DNA of 64,000 bases. Source: Ipomoea triloba (taxonomy: Eukaryota; Streptophyta; Magnoliopsida; Solanales; Convolvulaceae). The notes under the pieces were generated by a model. That model ran no database searches, was not told the origin of the DNA, and saw only the letters and a program-made list of their open reading frames with translations. Location of the stretch: positions 7,281,417 to 7,345,416 of the forward strand of contig NC_044923.1 in NCBI RefSeq assembly GCF_003576645.1, given 5' to 3'. The position numbers and the translations under genes are program-made. This document shows, one piece after another, positions 11,437 to 24,100 of the stretch (positions within the stretch are counted from its first letter, which is position 1; every line of letters starts with the position of its first letter).

Positions 11437-14400
11437 CTACAAACTCCCAAGAAAGAAAGAAAACGAAATGTAAATAGCCCAAGCAATAAAACTAGAAATG
11501 ACAGTGATCTTAGTGGGCATCCTTCCCTTATCACTCCTCAACAACATCCCATGATACAACGGCAAAGAGTTCAACACCCCATACCCGGCCACAAACATCT
11601 GAACTCCGAACAAATCCAAACTCCTCCCCCTCCCGCCGCCGAGAACCATCCCAATCCCCTTGAGGAACGCGGCGAGGTTGACGATTGCGGCGACGGCGAT
11701 GGGCACAAACAGCGGAGACGGAGCGCCGAACTCGAAAACTCCCTGCTCGTATCGCTTCCCTTGCTCGTCGTCCACCACTTTGCTCGTCACCGTGAACCCT
11801 TGGTTGGATATGCCCAGCTGCTTGCTCACGAACTCGACGCCGGCGAATAAGTAGGATGAGAGTGCTCTCATCAGCCACATCCTTTGGTCGCTCCACCACC
11901 GCCGACATGTCCCGCCCGTCGAAATGAAGTCGTAGCAGTCCTGCGCGTTTGCTCCGATGAATAGAAACGCGTATACAAGAATCCACACATTGTCCGACGT
12001 CTGAAACGTCAATCAGCACGTCAAAACTTTATAAAAATATTTATATAACAAAATATGAAATATAATTAATTTGATAAAATAATTCAAATCTCATTATTGA
12101 TAAAAGAAACACCTCTACCAACTCAACTAACTAACCAATTGTTTACATATATATGTTTTCTTGTATTTATATCTAAAACATTTACTATATATACATATAT
12201 ATACATACAAAAACTATATATGGGATGGAGTGGGAGTGTGGGTGGGGTGAGTGGGGGCAGTTGGCCGCACTGTACCTCCGTCCCTGGGTGCACTTTTACC
12301 TATCATGAACTTTGTAGCACAAACTTTCTCATTTTCTCCTTAATTTCCCACCTTGATCTTCATAGATTGACAGATAAGATTAGTTTGTAGCCTATATGTT
12401 CTCATGCGGCTTCTAGTTCTAATAGAAGACACACCATAAATGTATATATATTGTTACTAGCTATAACTTAGTAAGTGCTTGATCTTAACCGTTAACAAAG
12501 AAATTGAATCAGCTATAAGTCAAAGGTGAAAAGTAATATACCTTTGGAAAGATGGGAAGGCCATTGAGGAGAGTGAGTTGAGGAAGGTAGGAATAAATGG
12601 TGACAGGGAAGAGCCAAAAGGGCCAAAAAGCAAGGTGAGTGTAGCAGTATCCCATTATAAAGCCAGCAGTGCGAGTGCCATATGTGAGGGGGGAGTATTT
12701 GTTGAGTGCCACTTCTAATAAACCTACTCCCCATCTCTTGTTTTGGTTCAAAGCATCCCCCAAAGAAATTGGTATATCTCCCAGAAAAGCTGGCCTTTCA
12801 GGATTGCAGTATATGGAATTCCACCCTTCGCATGTAAGCCTGTATCCTGTATATGTATCCTCTACTACTGTTCCATACTTGAATCCCATCTGCAAATTTG
12901 ATTCATTCAAATCCAAGAAAAGAGTCAAGCACCTTGTGCTTAGATATCATGTAATAACTCTCCATATGGAAGATTATGAGATCGAGTTTCAGTGAAAGCG
13001 AAGACTCTTTATACTTCAATAGATTTTAAAAAGTTACAATTAAGCTCGTGATGAACATGTCATTTTCGTGCATCGAAACCGATGATTGACCTGTAATAGC
13101 CAATCAATAGGATTCCTATGAAGTCACGGCGACTAAAATCGACGACCAATGAACTGTTGCCAATAGCCTCCTCCAATCTTCACTGGTGAAGAAAGCAACC
13201 AATAGGTCGCTTTCTCCATTTGAAAAAGGCAATTAGTATACCGTCTTCTTAAGTGAAAAAAGTGACCTACTGGTCGTTTTTTCCAGTGAAGAAAGGTCGC
13301 CTTCTCCATTTGAAAAAAGACGATTGGTATACCGCCTTCTTAAGTGAAAAAAGTGACCTATTGATCGTTTTTTTTCCAGTGAAGAAGGCCACTTGATAGT
13401 TTTTTTTTTTTTTTTTGAAAACAGGCCACTTGCTAGTTTGATTAAAAATAAGATATAACTTGCAATTTTTAGAAAAGTACTCTTAAAATTATGGTTTTAT
13501 TTGAGGAAAATATAATAAATAATGGACTTACCTTATATCCCCACCCACTATCACTTTGATCCTCATAATTGCACCTTGCTACATTGTGGGCAAGCTCCAA
13601 CATTTCTGGTGCCATGATGGGCTTTGTGACAACATAATCCGGGCCCAATTCCTCAATTTCTGGGCGAACAAACGTTAATGGGCCCCCAAAGAATGTCCGG
13701 CGCCAGAAGAAGCATCCAGTCCCATAATAATTTGGGCCCGAAAACCCGTCCATGCCCATTGTATTTATTTGGAAAATATGTTTATGCTCACTTGCGTATA
13801 TGTCGGCCTCGTTGAGCCCATGAAAGCGTTGGGGAAACTGAATATAACCTAAATTGGGCCGGACAGAGCGGTCCATGAAGTAGCACAAAGCCCGTTTTGG
13901 TGTTGAAGGGTCATTGGAGTACATATCACAATCCAAAGTAAGTATTATCGGTGCATTTGTCATCACACCCGACACTCGAATCTTCACGAAATAAATCAGA
14001 TAAAAAAAATTAGTAAACCAAAATTCTAAAAGCAAATACCGTTAAATTGAATAATTGGAAATACTTGCAAGGGTATTGAGGGCGCCGCCCTTGTAATGAT
14101 GTTGAGAGGTCTTGCTTTTTTCCCTTGAAATATACACAAGCCTTGGCATTGGATAACCACTTGTATCTTTGTCTTCCTTACTTTCTAATAATACCTTCTC
14201 AAATTAAACAAAACATAAAATTCAAAAGAATCAAATAAAACTATATATTCAAGAGTCAGTTTCCTGTGCGGGCAAGACTTTCTGTGCGACCGTACAGTCA
14301 TTCACCATTAGATACGCATAAATGCACCATAAAATATTTGAAAATGCACCATTATGTGTGGTACATTTGTGTATTTGTACATTTCATTCTAGTGCATTTG

Positions 14401-17400
14401 CGTATACTGTGTGGTGCATTTATACATACCTAATGGTGCAATTCGCACCGGCACGAGAAGCCATGTCCACATTTGATCCAGTATCATATATTCAAAAGAA
14501 TAATAAAATTAAAAAGAATAAGTGCAATATACAAGTCACTATTGCAAGTGATTAGGACAACACATTTTTTTCATTTATATTAAAATTGTATTATTATATA
14601 TAGAGTAATATAATTTTATAGATTGAGATAAGAAAGTAACCTGAATAATTGTGGGATGATGTTGGCGACTAAAACCTGGGGTCCAATAATTTTCAAATGC
14701 CAAGCGCTCTTGTTCATTGGTTATGTACTCATCATTCATCTTACCTCTCTCACATACCTTCTCTACTCTTTCCTTCATGCTTTCATACATCATCTGCAAA
14801 TTAAAACATTTTATCATTATTATTATATTCAAAGTTTCTGACGGCCCATGCATAAAAGACAATTAATTTAAGAGAGATTTCAATGTATAATAATTATGTT
14901 TATGGGTTAGAAGATCTTATGCAAATCTTTAATTTGTCATGTATTGAGCAGCCCATGTTGACTATTAACAATCTAACTCATTTTAATTTGTTATCTTATA
15001 GTTATAAGCCATTTAACTTCTTCTTTTTCTTTAATTATTTGATCAATCAAAAAGTGATCCTTACTATGATGTGTTTAAAGTTTTAGATTACATGATCCCT
15101 ACTTTCATTTTATTATATGAATCAAGAGTTGAATATATACGGAAAAATTTTGTGGTAAAGGAATAAATCGAAGTTGCACTTCAGGTGGCACGGAGATTCG
15201 AACTCATGACCAACTCATGACCTTTTGCATGGCTCTAATATCAAATTGAAGTATGTACTTCATCTCAACTAAAAGTCTAAGTTGATGGTTGAACTGCATA
15301 TTTATTTTTACCTGATTAATTTGAACATTTCAATCCGTCTCTTAGCTTCTAAATCTCGAGCCGGGCAAAAAAAAAAAAAAAAAGGAAGAATTTAAATCAT
15401 GAGTATCGATGCACATGCATAATGACAAAAACTGGGTTAGGGATAATACTGTCCTCATATAAATAAATAAAAATAAAAAGATGCATGGCCAAGCAATGAT
15501 ATGAGTTTAAGTGGACAAAACAACTAAAGTAATTGGCTACGGGGCTTGTCATTTACTGCAACTCTGATCTACAAGTCGGTCTAGTGACTAATGACTAGTC
15601 GGTCCAATTCTCAATCATATATACTTGCCATAAATCAATATTCATGTGTCCAATGTACTAAAATAAATTTACTCTCTAACTGTATTCAAAAAAAAAAAAT
15701 TACTCTCTAACTTCTTTTTAATTTAAATTTACTTTTTTCTGTTTTTTGTATAAATAAAAGTAATGTATAATAAATATAGCATTAAAAAATTATAAATGAA
15801 GTCTTTTTAAAGGACATGTATGATCTATATTTATATCTTTTTTGAATTTATTTAATTAATTTATAATTATATTAAGTCACTACTGCAATTACGCGTTCAT
15901 TACTTTATGAACTCCTCTATTAGTACCTAGGGCGGTTAGTTACAAGGAGTGTATGTTAGAAGAGTAGAGAACGTAAAAAAGGAGTGTAGGTCAGATGAAT
16001 GAAGAAATTAACATAGAAGTTTAAAAAGTAATGAACTTGTAATTGGAGTAGTGACATAATGTAATCATAAGTTTGGAACTTATCAAAGTTGAAAGTTTGG
16101 AATGCTAATTTGAAAATGTCAGAAGTTTTAGTTGAGCCATATTCGTAAGGTCAATAGCCCAAAATTTTAGTGCTAGGGCCAAGAATTTTAAACCTAACTA
16201 AAAACACGAATCGACTAGCTGAACTAATAAGTTTGACAATCCAATAGGGATAGCATGAAATCCAATAGTTGTTGTGTGCACACAACTATGTGGATCATGG
16301 TCCAAAAACAAAGTTATTTTACGTAATTATTTTTTTTTCACGCAACCCACTGCAACATACATTTTTATAATTCATAATGTACATTATTCTAAAGCATAAT
16401 GTACATTATTCTAACTTATTAAATACATTATTTTACCCTAAAAGTTTCATTATTCTAACACATAAAGTACATTACTTTAACTCATAATATACATTATTCT
16501 AACTCATTAAATTCAATAGCATCATTTTGAAGTTGGACCACGATCCACACAGTTATGTGGACGGTGTTTGCCCGTGAAATCAAAAAGATCTTGTCGGACG
16601 ATTGACATCCAAATATGACAAACGAATGAAATTCATAAAGTAAAACGTGACAAATAATACTTAAGAACTAAATACAAAAATAATCGTAGGACCAACGTAG
16701 AAATAACGTAACTATATTAATATGTTATGAACAAATTTTCAACGCCCTAAGCAAGTGAAATTTGTTTTAGATTATTTAAAAAACAAAAAATAGAGACTAT
16801 GACTTCTTGTACAGTTCTACTATATTTCGTTGAATTTTCCATCATGGTACAAAGATTTAGTATCTCTTTCCCATACTTAAAAGTTCAAACTCATGACCTC
16901 CCATATATATGTGAGAGTCACTACCCTCAATCTGAGCACAAGTGCTTGACTCTATAAATAAATTTAATTTTTCTTCAAATGAAAAAAGTTAAAAATTACC
17001 TTAAGCTTTTGAGTATGGAGACTTGTACCATAACCAGAAGTGAAGAACACATCGGGACACCTATCAACAACCTTATTTTCCCGACAAAACGGCAGCCAGT
17101 GTCGCGCAAACTTAGCCGCCTCCATGAAAGCAAAGAGAGTAAGCTCCGACCCGCCGTCATCCGACACGTAAACCGATATCTTCTCCGCCGGATAATCGTA
17201 CGCCATAACCGACAAGGCCGTGTTCACCACGTCCAGCGGCGGCTCCTTGGTCGGATCCGCCGTGCATATAAAAACATCCATCGCCGGAAAATCCTCTTCT
17301 CTCACCGCCTTCTCGAGATTCTCCGGGAACTCCGTCCTCGTCACCTGCCGCATGTGGTAGGCCTGCGTCGTCGACCACATGAAGGCGAAAAGAAGGTCGG

Positions 17401-17581
17401 CGAACAGTATGGCGGCGTGTACGAGGAAGGAAGGAAAGGCGGTGGAGTTGAGGAGGGTGTGGATATGGCGGTAGAGAAGAGAGGCGATGGCGAATAGGTA
17501 TACAAGAGCGTATATGCGGTTGAAAATCATGCGAAAAGGCATGAGTTTAAGAGCGTTAAGGGGAGTGGGAGAAGTCTCCAT
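11437..17581 (-). CDS. Cellulose-synthase-like glycosyltransferase, CslG/CslM type
   Basis: Six exons on the minus strand (17,581-17,000; 14,793-14,641; 14,194-14,069; 13,981-13,532; 12,889-12,542; 12,000-11,437) give 740 aa with no disruption, a normal length for this family. GT2-family landmarks are in order: DDGG at 141-144, DCD at 304-306, VED at 446-448 (the TED position) and QNKRW at 486-490. There are two hydrophobic segments in the first 75 residues and several after residue 500, the usual Csl membrane topology. The wording (TPLNALKLMPFR, NVVNTALSVMAYDYP-like, TNAPIILTLDCDMYSNDP, RSDKGRMPTK) points to the CslG/CslM branch rather than CesA or CslA/C. Some members of that branch transfer glucuronic acid to triterpenoids on ER membranes; whether this one does is inference. 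Five introns; all are phase 0, and intron 3 uses a GC donor. The start METSPTPLNAL was chosen over an upstream non-ATG extension. Confidence 0.92.
13188..13390. repeat. Two-copy tandem repeat in a Csl intron
   Basis: Two adjacent units of about 100 bp share CTCCATTTGAAAAA, TATACCG, CTTCTTAAGTGAAAAAAGTG and TTCCAGTGAAGAA, with several substitutions between them. They lie in the intron between Csl exons 4 and 5. No function is apparent. Confidence 0.6.
16262..16565. mobile_element. GTACATTATT-family MITE in Csl intron 1
   Basis: The ends are hairpin-like: TGTGTGCACACAACTATGTGG on the left and GATCCACACAGTTATGTGG on the right. Between them are repeated AATGTACATTATTCTAA words. It is a sister copy of the element at 3445-3855 without the SINE, and lies in the 2.2-kb first intron of the Csl gene. 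Confidence 0.55.
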
Positions 17582-17618
17582 TTTTTCTCTGATAAAAGAT
17601 AGGCCGGGCTGCTTCTGT

Positions 17619-17626
17619 CTATATAA
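17619..17626 (-). promoter_or_regulatory. TATA-like box of the Csl gene
   Basis: TTATATAG on the minus strand lies 38 bp upstream of the Csl start codon. If it is used at the normal spacing, the 5' leader would be only about ten bases, so either the leader is unusually short or another promoter element is used. Confidence 0.35.
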
Positions 17627-17961
17627 CACACAGATTCCTTTCCAGATCTGTAGGAAATTGTATTATTGGATGGACGGACCAATATGTCTGTAATTGACTT
17701 AGGCTGTTTAGATTAAATATATTAAATATAATACGTTCAACCAGCTTGGTTGGTTTGAGTAACTGTACACTTGGAAGTTTGAATTTTCTCTCCTATAAAA
17801 AATTTAATTTAGCCAGTACTTTGCCTTTTAATTGTGCCGGCCTAGTGCGAATGAGATCAGTATGAGTATGGTACATGTTTAAAGATGACTCAGCTCATAC
17901 AGCTCATACAAATATGGTCTGTCCAAGACATCTCATGGGGCCCATTCACTCTGATCAGTGA

Positions 17962-18298
17962 CAAATTATGTTATGAACCCGTGCCCACCTTGCAAGGTGG
18001 ACCCCGGTCCATATTCATAATTTTAGAACGTTATGCTCACAATTTTATAACTCTATGTTCACAATTTTAAAACTCTATGATGACAATTTTAGATATCAAT
18101 ATACAAAATTACATTACTCAATATTCACAATTTTGTTATATATAGAATTATAGATTCAAAAATTATGTTACACTATTGAATATAAAATTATGAAATTGTA
18201 AATATAGAGTTCTAAAATTGTGAATAGAAAATTTTAAAATTTTAAACATAAACTTGGGTCCACATTGCAATGTGGACCCGGGTCCATGACATAACATG
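17962..18298. mobile_element. Small MULE-type element with ATTCACAA repeats
   Basis: The left end is CAAATTATGTTATGAACCCG, followed by a CACCTTGCAAGGTG hairpin. The right end is CACATTGCAATGTG, then GGGTCCATGACATAACATG. The interior is a degenerate array of TATTCACAATTTTAGAACTC. Both the ends and the interior motif resemble the 25.7-42.4 kb MULE and the 52.4-kb element. No clear target duplication was found. Confidence 0.6.
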
Positions 18299-18411
18299 AC
18301 AGAATGATTTCTATACATAGTCACATATTAACTTAATATATATACTCTCAAATATTGACTGAAAATTCTTCTCACCAACCAAAACAAAAAACAAACATGC
18401 TTAAAAGTTTA

Positions 18412-18577
18412 AGGGCTTGTTTGGTTATCAGCGGTTAACAGTTAGCGGTTATCAAACAGCGGATTGTATTAGCAAGTTTGACCAGCATATTGTATTAGCG
18501 GTTTGTAAAAAGATGTTTGGTAAAATTAGCTGTTTAGATTAGTGGTTAATATGTAAAATGACCTAAAAGGGCATTCA

Positions 18578-18632
<55 letters not shown>

Positions 18633-18704
18633 ATTATTATTATTATGTAATTATAAAATAAAATTTACAATAACAATTACAACAATAATTACAACAACTA
18701 TTAA

Positions 18705-18779
<75 letters not shown>

Positions 18780-19204
18780 AAAAAAAATTATTAAAAAAAA
18801 AAAAACGTAAATGATGTGGGATCATTCTGATCCCACATCGAAAAAAAATGGAAGAGGAGCACTTGAGCTCCTCTATATAAGAGGAGCAATGCTCCTCTGC
18901 CAATTTTAATATGCTCTTCTTGAGATGGGAGGAGCCCTAAGGTTCAATGAACCTTATTAAAGGCTTCTCAGAAGCCTTAAAGGCTAGAAGCCTTTCGGCT
19001 TCTCAATTAGTTTAGTTTTTTTTTTTTTTTTTTTAATAATTCAGAGTAAGGGCGTTTTGGGAAAAAAAATTATTTTCCCAAAACACCAAACTCCAACCCG
19101 TTGCTAACCAAACACCTACTTTGGCGTTTTGACCCTTGGTCAAAACGCCAAAGTTGACGGATCCGTCAATTTTTGACGGATCCACCACTAACCAAACATG
19201 CCCT
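18412..19204. mobile_element. hAT-like TIR element with microsatellites and a hairpin string
   Basis: The termini AGGGCTTGTTTGGTTA (left) and TAACCAAACATGCCCT (right) are inverted copies, and the left arm carries GCGGTTA-type words typical of plant hAT MITEs. The interior holds ATT and ACT/AAT microsatellites (18,579-18,776), then nine short perfect hairpins one after another (18,813-19,169). Similar sequences (GAAAATTC...ACCAACCAAAACAAAAAACA) lie just outside both ends, at about 18,361 and 19,209. This is far longer than a normal target duplication. Confidence 0.6.
18813..19169. repeat. String of nine consecutive short hairpins
   Basis: Hairpins at 18,813-18,839 (12-bp arms), 18,853-18,874, 18,880-18,898, 18,938-18,956, 18,960-18,978, 18,986-19,003, 19,054-19,084 (12-bp arms), 19,119-19,153 (16-bp arms) and 19,154-19,169 (perfect palindrome TTGACGGATCCGTCAA). 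Loops are mostly 1-7 bases. The individual stems have different sequences, so this is not one tandem repeat. Confidence 0.75.
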
Positions 19205-19770
19205 AAAATTGAAAATTCCTCTTACCAACCAAAACAAAAAACATGCTTAACAGCAACCACATTTTCTCTATATATTATTATATTTTAGGGGTATGCAAGA
19301 ATAGTAGGAATGTAAAATAAATATAAATGAATTATAAATATAATTATTTAGCAATAAGACCTAGTTTAAAAAGTGAAATAGATCTTGCTTGGTATATAGT
19401 ATACAAAACCTTATCTCTTATTGTTTGCGGAGTATATGATATTGCACTTCATTAATTAAACACTGCATGTCTGTGTCTGATCTGATGTTGGACTACTAAA
19501 AAGTTGGTGGACACAGGATCTCTTCTTAGATTTTATACATGTGGAAAAATTCCAATTATTAATCTAATAAATCTAACGATTAAAAATAAAGAAGAATGAT
19601 TTTCATAAATATTACAAATTTCAAAAGTTTATAATATTTATGAAAATGACTGTGCACATTTTTTATTTGATTTCGTATCCATCAAATCTTGCAGATGGAT
19701 GGTTTGAATTTGTTCACAAGTTCTCAAATAGAGAGTAGTTCTCATATGAACCAGATTATATATTTTTGAA

Positions 19771-19947
<177 letters not shown>

Positions 19948-20961
19948 TTCTAAGGTTCAAGCAATAATTGTGCTCACTAAAAACTCATTCTTGCAGGAGA
20001 AAAAAAAACAAATAAAAAAATCCATTTCCAATAATTAAAAAACTCTTCCTCAGTTTTTGTTTTTATTTGGAAAAACTCACCAAAAATCAACTAATGGTTA
20101 AAAAAAATCCCTTTCCATTAGTTAAAAAACTCTCCTCTCAGTTTTTCTTTTTATTTGAAAAAACTCACCAAAAATCAACTAATGGTAATGCTCTAAGGTT
20201 ATCTTTATCCCTCCAATACTTTCTCACTTCAAAAATGGGAGCACTTCTACATCACCAAATTTACCATTCTTTTACTATTTTTTCTATATCTCTGCAATAC
20301 TCTTTCACTTTCAAAAATTATATCACTTTTACATCACGTTAAAAATTATTATCTTTTATAAATAAATATAATTTTATCTCCACAATTTATCAATAACAAC
20401 TAATTATTTAAAAGGAAAAAAACTAATTACATAATACAAAATAAAAAAAATAATTATTTAAAAGGAAAAAACTAATTTAAAAATAAAAACAATAAAAAAC
20501 GAATAAAAAAACCAAAATAAATGAAGAATAAAAAACTAAAATAAGTTTTCAAAAAAAAAAACTAAAATAAAAAAATAAAATACAAAAAGGTACAAAACGC
20601 TGCTGCAGCAATTGCAGCAGCTTTTTGTACAAGTTACAAACTTGTTGCTTGCAAGTTGTAAGGCGTTTCTTAATAATGGGAATTTTAGTGTAGTTTTTGA
20701 GGAGTTTTTGTAAGTGTGATTAGGAAAGAGAAAATGAAAAAAGAGATGAAAAAAAGAAAAAAATAAAACAAAATAAAATCCGAAACAAAAAATACAAAAA
20801 ATGAAAAACACAGTGCTTAACGCGCCCACGGGCGCCTAGTATTCACGCGTCCACTGGGTTCAATTCGCAAATTGCACGCAAGTGACGCAACACACATAGG
20901 ATCTGTCTGTTGTTCTCCATTGTGAGTCCCATTATTTCTGAAAAAACCTCCATATTAACTG

Positions 20962-21057
20962 AGCACCCTTGCATTTTTTCAAAAAAAAAAAAAAAAAAAA
21001 ATGAGCACCCTTGCATTTTTTCAATAAAAAAAAAAAAAAAACTGAGCACCCTTGCAT
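20962..21057. repeat. Three tandem GAGCACCCTTGCAT units with poly-A
   Basis: TGAGCACCCTTGCATTTTTTC occurs three times (20,959, 21,002 and 21,043 approximately), separated by A-runs. It resembles serial insertion or slippage at an A-rich tract and is non-coding. Confidence 0.6.
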
Positions 21058-21139
21058 CCTCTCTCTTAGTTCTCATTCATGTGGCTTACTTTTCTCTAAA
21101 AACTTGTGCAAAGCCACAAATGGAGAAGGCCTAAGAGCA

Positions 21140-24100
21140 TCCTTATCAGTTGGAGTTTTTTCTCCAGTTTTTTGTGAGCCCCAACATCCACCTCATCATC
21201 CACTATCTCACTCAATCACAAAAACTCTTCCTCACACTAGTTTAGATTTTTCTCAGTTTTTTGTGGACCCACTATTTTACCCAACTATATTTTAATTAAT
21301 TACTTATTTAATATCATTATAAAAATTATAATTATAATTAATATTTTTTATTATATTTAAATTAAGCATGTCAAAATTAAAATAAATTTAAATTTTCAAT
21401 TCTAATAATCAAAATTATATACTACATTTATATTTTGTGTTCAAACTTTAACAATTTAACAAAAAAAATTAAAAATTATATAAACTAAAAAGAAAGTAAC
21501 AAAAAAATTAAAACAAAATAAAATAAAATGAAAGGCTTGGCCTTGCCGTAGCAACAGCCAAAACAAATTAAGAAAAAGAAACAAAACTAAAACAACCAGT
21601 CCCTACCACCTATTTTGCTTTTCCTGACAATATCCAAGCCTTTGCAGGAAGAAGCTTTTGTCCCTTATCTCTTCTCCACATCGATTTTGGATCATCACTA
21701 TTCCAATATCCACCTTTGATCCATTGATGGTGTTGCTCTAACCCAAATTAGCATTAAAGAATATATAAATATTTTTAAAAACGTCATGTTAACTTGCCAA
21801 AAGATTAAATTGTAAGGATAGTTTCTACTTGATAAGAGTGAGAGCCTCAAATATTACTTTATAGTTGTTGTATGGGGAGTTTTTGTCAATTTCCAACCAT
21901 TTATTTATCGATTGTCAAAGATCGACTCTATTTTTAATTTATTAATAAAAAAAAACGTGTACATTTAATTAATCGTAAACACTTTAAAATGAATATTTAT
22001 ATATGCTTTTAAATGAATATTTACATATGGAGCCAATAATGTATCATTTCAGAACATGCAGTGATCCAGTTTAGATAATCGAGTTACGTATAATATGTCC
22101 TTTTGGTGGCTTTTAATTAGTTCATTGGTACTTTTCGGGCAAATTATATTATGGACTACGTTTTCTTTGCATTGTGAATCTTGATCTAAAATGACATTTA
22201 AATTATGTGTATGCAGTTAACATATTATGTGCATCTAAATAAATTGAAAGCACATAATATGTTAACTGTTAGCATATCATACGTTAACCGCAAGCATATA
22301 ATATGTTAATGACATATACATAATATGTTAATTGTAGTAGACACATAATATGTTAACTTCAGACACATAATATATTAATTGTACACAATTAGGATTGTTA
22401 ATGAACCATATAATATGTTATTGTACATAATTAGGATTGTTAACGAACCGAACGAATGTTGTTCATGTTCGTTTGTTAATATTTTAAAAGTGTTCGTATT
22501 CATGTTCGTTTGCTAAGATTTTTGAAAATTCTATTTATGTTTGTTTGTTAAATGTTTATTAACATCCATGAACATGTTCGAAGATCACATCCCCTTAATA
22601 ATAATGTTGTATACCTTGAACCAAACATCTCTTACAATTTGACCCAAACCCATTTATGATCTTTGTGAAAACAACTTCATACAATAATATTAGATTTATA
22701 AAAAAAAAAATTCAATAACAGTGATGGAAATAATTAAAATAGGATTTTGAATTAGTTAATCCAAAATAAATACTAAGAATGAATCCGGATAAAGAAAGAA
22801 ATACTCAAGGTCGAGACTTGGTTCGCCTCTGAGTCCTAAACATGGCATATTAAGGTAATGAGTTAGAGTTTTAAACATGAACATAATTTTTAAATGGATT
22901 GACACGATAGAACATTTAGTTAATAAATGTTTGGTCTATCATGGTACGATAAATCGTTAGAAATGTTAGTATAATTTTTTTTTATAAAATAAAACTTAAA
23001 ACTTTTATTTATTAAATATAAAATTAAATCAACAAAATAATAAAGATATTTAATTCATAACATACCATAATATTCATAAAATATTTAAATAATATTTATA
23101 AAGCATAACTAATGTTAAGATAGATCAACTAGTTAATAACTCATGATATTTTAAGAATAAATACTAATTCATTATTTTTATGTTGTGTTAACAGATGGTG
23201 TCACAAATTGTCATGTGTATGTAAAATTATCTGATACATGAGTTATTAGAGGACTAAATTAATGTCATCTGTCCATATCAGTGGTCCTGAAACTAGAATC
23301 AAAATTCACAACTTAACCTCGACCTCTTATTCTCCCAATGACATAAGATTCCACTTCCACTTTTTAAGATGTTGAATTCTGGATTCGAACCCATGAACGA
23401 GGATGATGCCCCAACTAAGCTAGCAACTTGCATGAGTGATGCCAAGAGTTGTCAGACCTGAGAACCGTATATATATATAATAAAACATTTTTCAATCAAA
23501 CATACACGTGCATTTGACTCTTTTTTTTTTCAAAAAAAAAAAAATTAAATTAAATTTTCATTCCAATCTTATTTTCAATTCTACTGCACATCGATAATTA
23601 TAAGACAAATCAAAATATTCGCTTAGTACACAAACTTAGGGTGTATTTGGTTGGGAATTGAACTTTTGTATCTTATTTCGTTTGCCTATTTTTGTTTGTC
23701 TATTAGTGGAATAAAATTCGTATGTACAAAACTCATTACATTTTTACTAATTTACTTTTTAATAATAGAATTAAAAAAAATGGGAGAAATTTTTGCTTAA
23801 TAAAAAAATAACTATGAGATTTGATTACCCCTTTAATTAAAAATTTCATTCAGTAATTAAAAAAACGGGTATCACCTCATCTTATTGGTAATTTATTTTT
23901 TAAGTTTGGATTAGTCCTTTTAGATTTTTGTTTTGATTTTTTTTTTATATTGGTGCTTTGGATGTCATTATATTAGGATCAATTGCATTACTTTTTTTAT
24001 TTTTGTATTTTTAAAACCTTTACTCTCATTATAGGTTCATACATAATCAACCATCAATATTGATAATCATTATAATTTCAGATTACTACCTAGCATGCAA

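Noticed and set aside
11531..12019. Alternative minus-strand and opposite-strand frames over the last Csl exon
   Set aside because: GC-rich shadows of the real exon. The chosen frame matches the Csl C-terminus throughout.
16979..17497. Plus-strand 172-codon frame opposite Csl exon 1
   Set aside because: Arg/His-rich antisense shadow of the conserved catalytic exon.
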